Source of the DNA: an uncultured Gemmatimonadota bacterium | GTDB taxonomy: Bacteria > Gemmatimonadota > Gemmatimonadetes > Gemmatimonadales > Gemmatimonadaceae | Length of the DNA: 6,510 nucleotides | Reading direction: 5' to 3' | Assembly: GCA_903894655.1 (NCBI GenBank) | Contig: CAITQY010000346.1 | Coordinates: 1-6,510, forward strand | Position numbers and translations under genes: made by a program | The notes under the pieces: model-generated | What the model was told of the DNA's origin: nothing | Database searches by the model: none | The model's input: the letters and a program-made list of their open reading frames with translations, nothing else | Shown: positions 5,694 to 6,510 of the stretch, piece after piece | How positions within the stretch are numbered: position 1 is the stretch's first letter | Layout of the letters: each line of letters starts with the position of its first letter

Positions 5694-6510
5694 CGGCCTT
5701 CCGGCCGCCGAACTGATTGACGGTTTCCTGAACGCTCCCTTCGCCGGACCAGCCATACTCGCCGACCACGCGGGCGATGCCGAGGCCGAGCGAGGCATTC
5801 ACGAACGCCGTGTGGCGCGTGGTGGTGTAGCTGAGGCCGGGGAGCGTGAGGAGGTATCGTTGGTTGGTGCCCAGCAGGGTCTCGTTGACCAAAACGCGCA
5901 AGGACGCCGAGCCTTCGATATCATCGCGACCGACGCCGGCGGCCACACCGAAGAAGGCCACGCGCTTGCTGGCCACGATGCGAATGGAGTTCGACGTTAC
6001 CGACGTGCCGGTCACCGCGAGCGTGTCGTTGTTCGGCGTATAGCCGAAATCGACCGTCGGCGTCTTGCGACGCATGTAGCTCACACTGAGTCCGGGAATG
6101 AACGACGATTCCTGCAACGCCCCGACGCGCACCCCATACTGCACGGCGAGCCCGCCATTCTTCGGTGCAACTTCGAAACTCGACTCCGTGACCGTGGGCA
6201 GATACGTGGCGCCCAGCAGCACGTCGACGCCGAGCGTGTTGGTGAGCCCGAGCGGAATCCCCGGGAAAATGCCAATGGCCGCATCGGCCGACGGCAGCGG
6301 AATCGGCGTGCGGGTGGCCCCGAACTCGGAGCCGACGGCGTTCCCGGTCACGCTGATCGGCACCGCGTTCCTGGGCAACTGCCCATCGACGGCACTGACG
6401 CGAAACGAGAAGGCGCGCTTGGGCCATCCGCCGAGCGTGCCGCCTTCACCAAGCACGGGATTGCCCGATGCCACCGCAATCCCGATCTGCGGCACGACGA
6501 AGTTGAACAG
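5647..6510 (-). CDS. Probable outer-membrane β-barrel protein, C-terminal part (5' end outside window)
   Basis: The frame is open from the window edge to TAG 5647, giving 287 residues. The GTG at 6495 is only an internal codon, since the reading frame continues upstream as LFNFVV. The sequence is rich in Gly, Ser, Thr and alternating hydrophobic residues, with repeated strand-like stretches (for example NTLGVDVLLGATYL, AVQYGVRVGAL and HTAFVNASLGLGI). It ends in YGSLGIAFRF: a terminal Phe with alternating aromatic and hydrophobic residues is the usual BAM-recognition strand. No cysteines are seen and no long hydrophobic helix. These traits suggest an outer-membrane barrel whose signal peptide lies above base 6510. 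The region PQIGIAVASGNPVLGEGG recalls uncharacterised Bacteroidetes/Gemmatimonadetes barrel families (possibly DUF6588-like), from memory only. The substrate, if any, is unknown. Its 3' end overlaps ribD, so it may be the upstream gene of the same transcript. Confidence 0.65.
   Translation of the reverse strand: MFNFVVPQIGIAVASGNPVLGEGGTLGGWPKRAFSFRVSAVDGQLPRNAVPISVTGNAVGSEFGATRTPIPLPSADAAIGIFPGIPLGLTNTLGVDVLLGATYLPTVTESSFEVAPKNGGLAVQYGVRVGALQESSFIPGLSVSYMRRKTPTVDFGYTPNNDTLAVTGTSVTSNSIRIVASKRVAFFGVAAGVGRDDIEGSASLRVLVNETLLGTNQRYLLTLPGLSYTTTRHTAFVNASLGLGIARVVGEYGWSGEGSVQETVNQFGGRKADEGYRYGSLGIAFRF
5694..5707 (-). repeat. Small GNRA-loop hairpin abutting the ribD start codon
   Basis: The transcript reads CGGCC-GGAA-GGCCG immediately before the ATG at 5693: a 5-bp all-GC stem closed by a GGAA (GNRA-type) tetraloop. 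The only Shine-Dalgarno-like sequence near this start (GGAAGG) is split between the loop and the 3' arm and is only 3 nt from the ATG. The structure may therefore lower independent initiation and make ribD depend on translation of the barrel gene (inference). Confidence 0.45.

Larger units (their letters stand above)
1..6510 (-). other. Continuous co-directional gene chain (probable single operon)
   Basis: Nine genes in one direction, joined by overlaps of 47, 4, 1, 4, 1 and 4 nt or gaps of 7 and 12 nt. No terminator-like hairpin with a U-tract and no non-coding stretch over 12 nt occurs. This supports one transcript with translational coupling. Promoters inside coding sequence cannot be excluded by eye. 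The operon's beginning and end lie outside the window. Confidence 0.7.

Noticed and set aside
6493..6495. GTG at 6495 as the start of the barrel protein
   Set aside because: The frame stays open to the window edge with barrel-like residues (LFNFVV), and no signal peptide follows the GTG, so the gene begins upstream.

Overview
The window is a GC-rich stretch of a diderm (Gram-negative type) bacterial chromosome in which every real gene is on the minus strand, so it reads from base 6510 down to base 1. The order is: a β-barrel outer-membrane protein (5' end outside the window), ribD, ribE, ribBA, ribH, nusB, a GT4 glycosyltransferase, hpf, and the first 71 codons of hprK, which runs off the left edge. 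Taxonomy is inference. A bacterium with an outer membrane, a rib cluster ending in ribH-nusB and an HPF-HprK pair would suit Gemmatimonadota or a related GC-rich diderm phylum, but I cannot prove this from one window.

Right part (about 2178-5693): a complete riboflavin pathway. RibBA makes both precursors: its GTP cyclohydrolase II half makes the pyrimidine and its DHBP synthase half makes the four-carbon unit. RibD deaminates and reduces the pyrimidine, RibH condenses it with DHBP to lumazine, and RibE dismutates lumazine to riboflavin. The dephosphorylation step is not encoded here, as is usual.

Left part (1-2178): NusB (antitermination and rRNA transcription), a GT4 glycosyltransferase, a short ribosome hibernation factor and HPr kinase/phosphorylase. 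These link growth-rate and nutrient-status functions to the flavin genes.

The packing is extreme. The junctions are a 47-bp overlap (barrel/ribD, with the chosen start), a 7-nt gap (ribD/ribE), ATGA (ribE/ribBA), a 12-nt gap (ribBA/ribH), a 1-nt TAGTG overlap (ribH/nusB), GTGA (nusB/GT), TAATG (GT/hpf) and GTGA (hpf/hprK). No intergenic region exceeds 12 nt, so I see no room for an internal promoter outside coding sequence, and no rho-independent terminator or FMN riboswitch. Any operon promoter or riboswitch must lie above base 6510.

I found no mobile element, tRNA, rRNA, CRISPR array or prophage signal. The core enzymes are well-known families. The less ordinary points are the operon composition, two strong hairpins early in hprK, a GNRA-loop hairpin touching the ribD start codon, a divergent short HPF, a basic N-terminal extension on NusB and a Glu-to-Lys change beside a zinc cysteine in the RibA domain.
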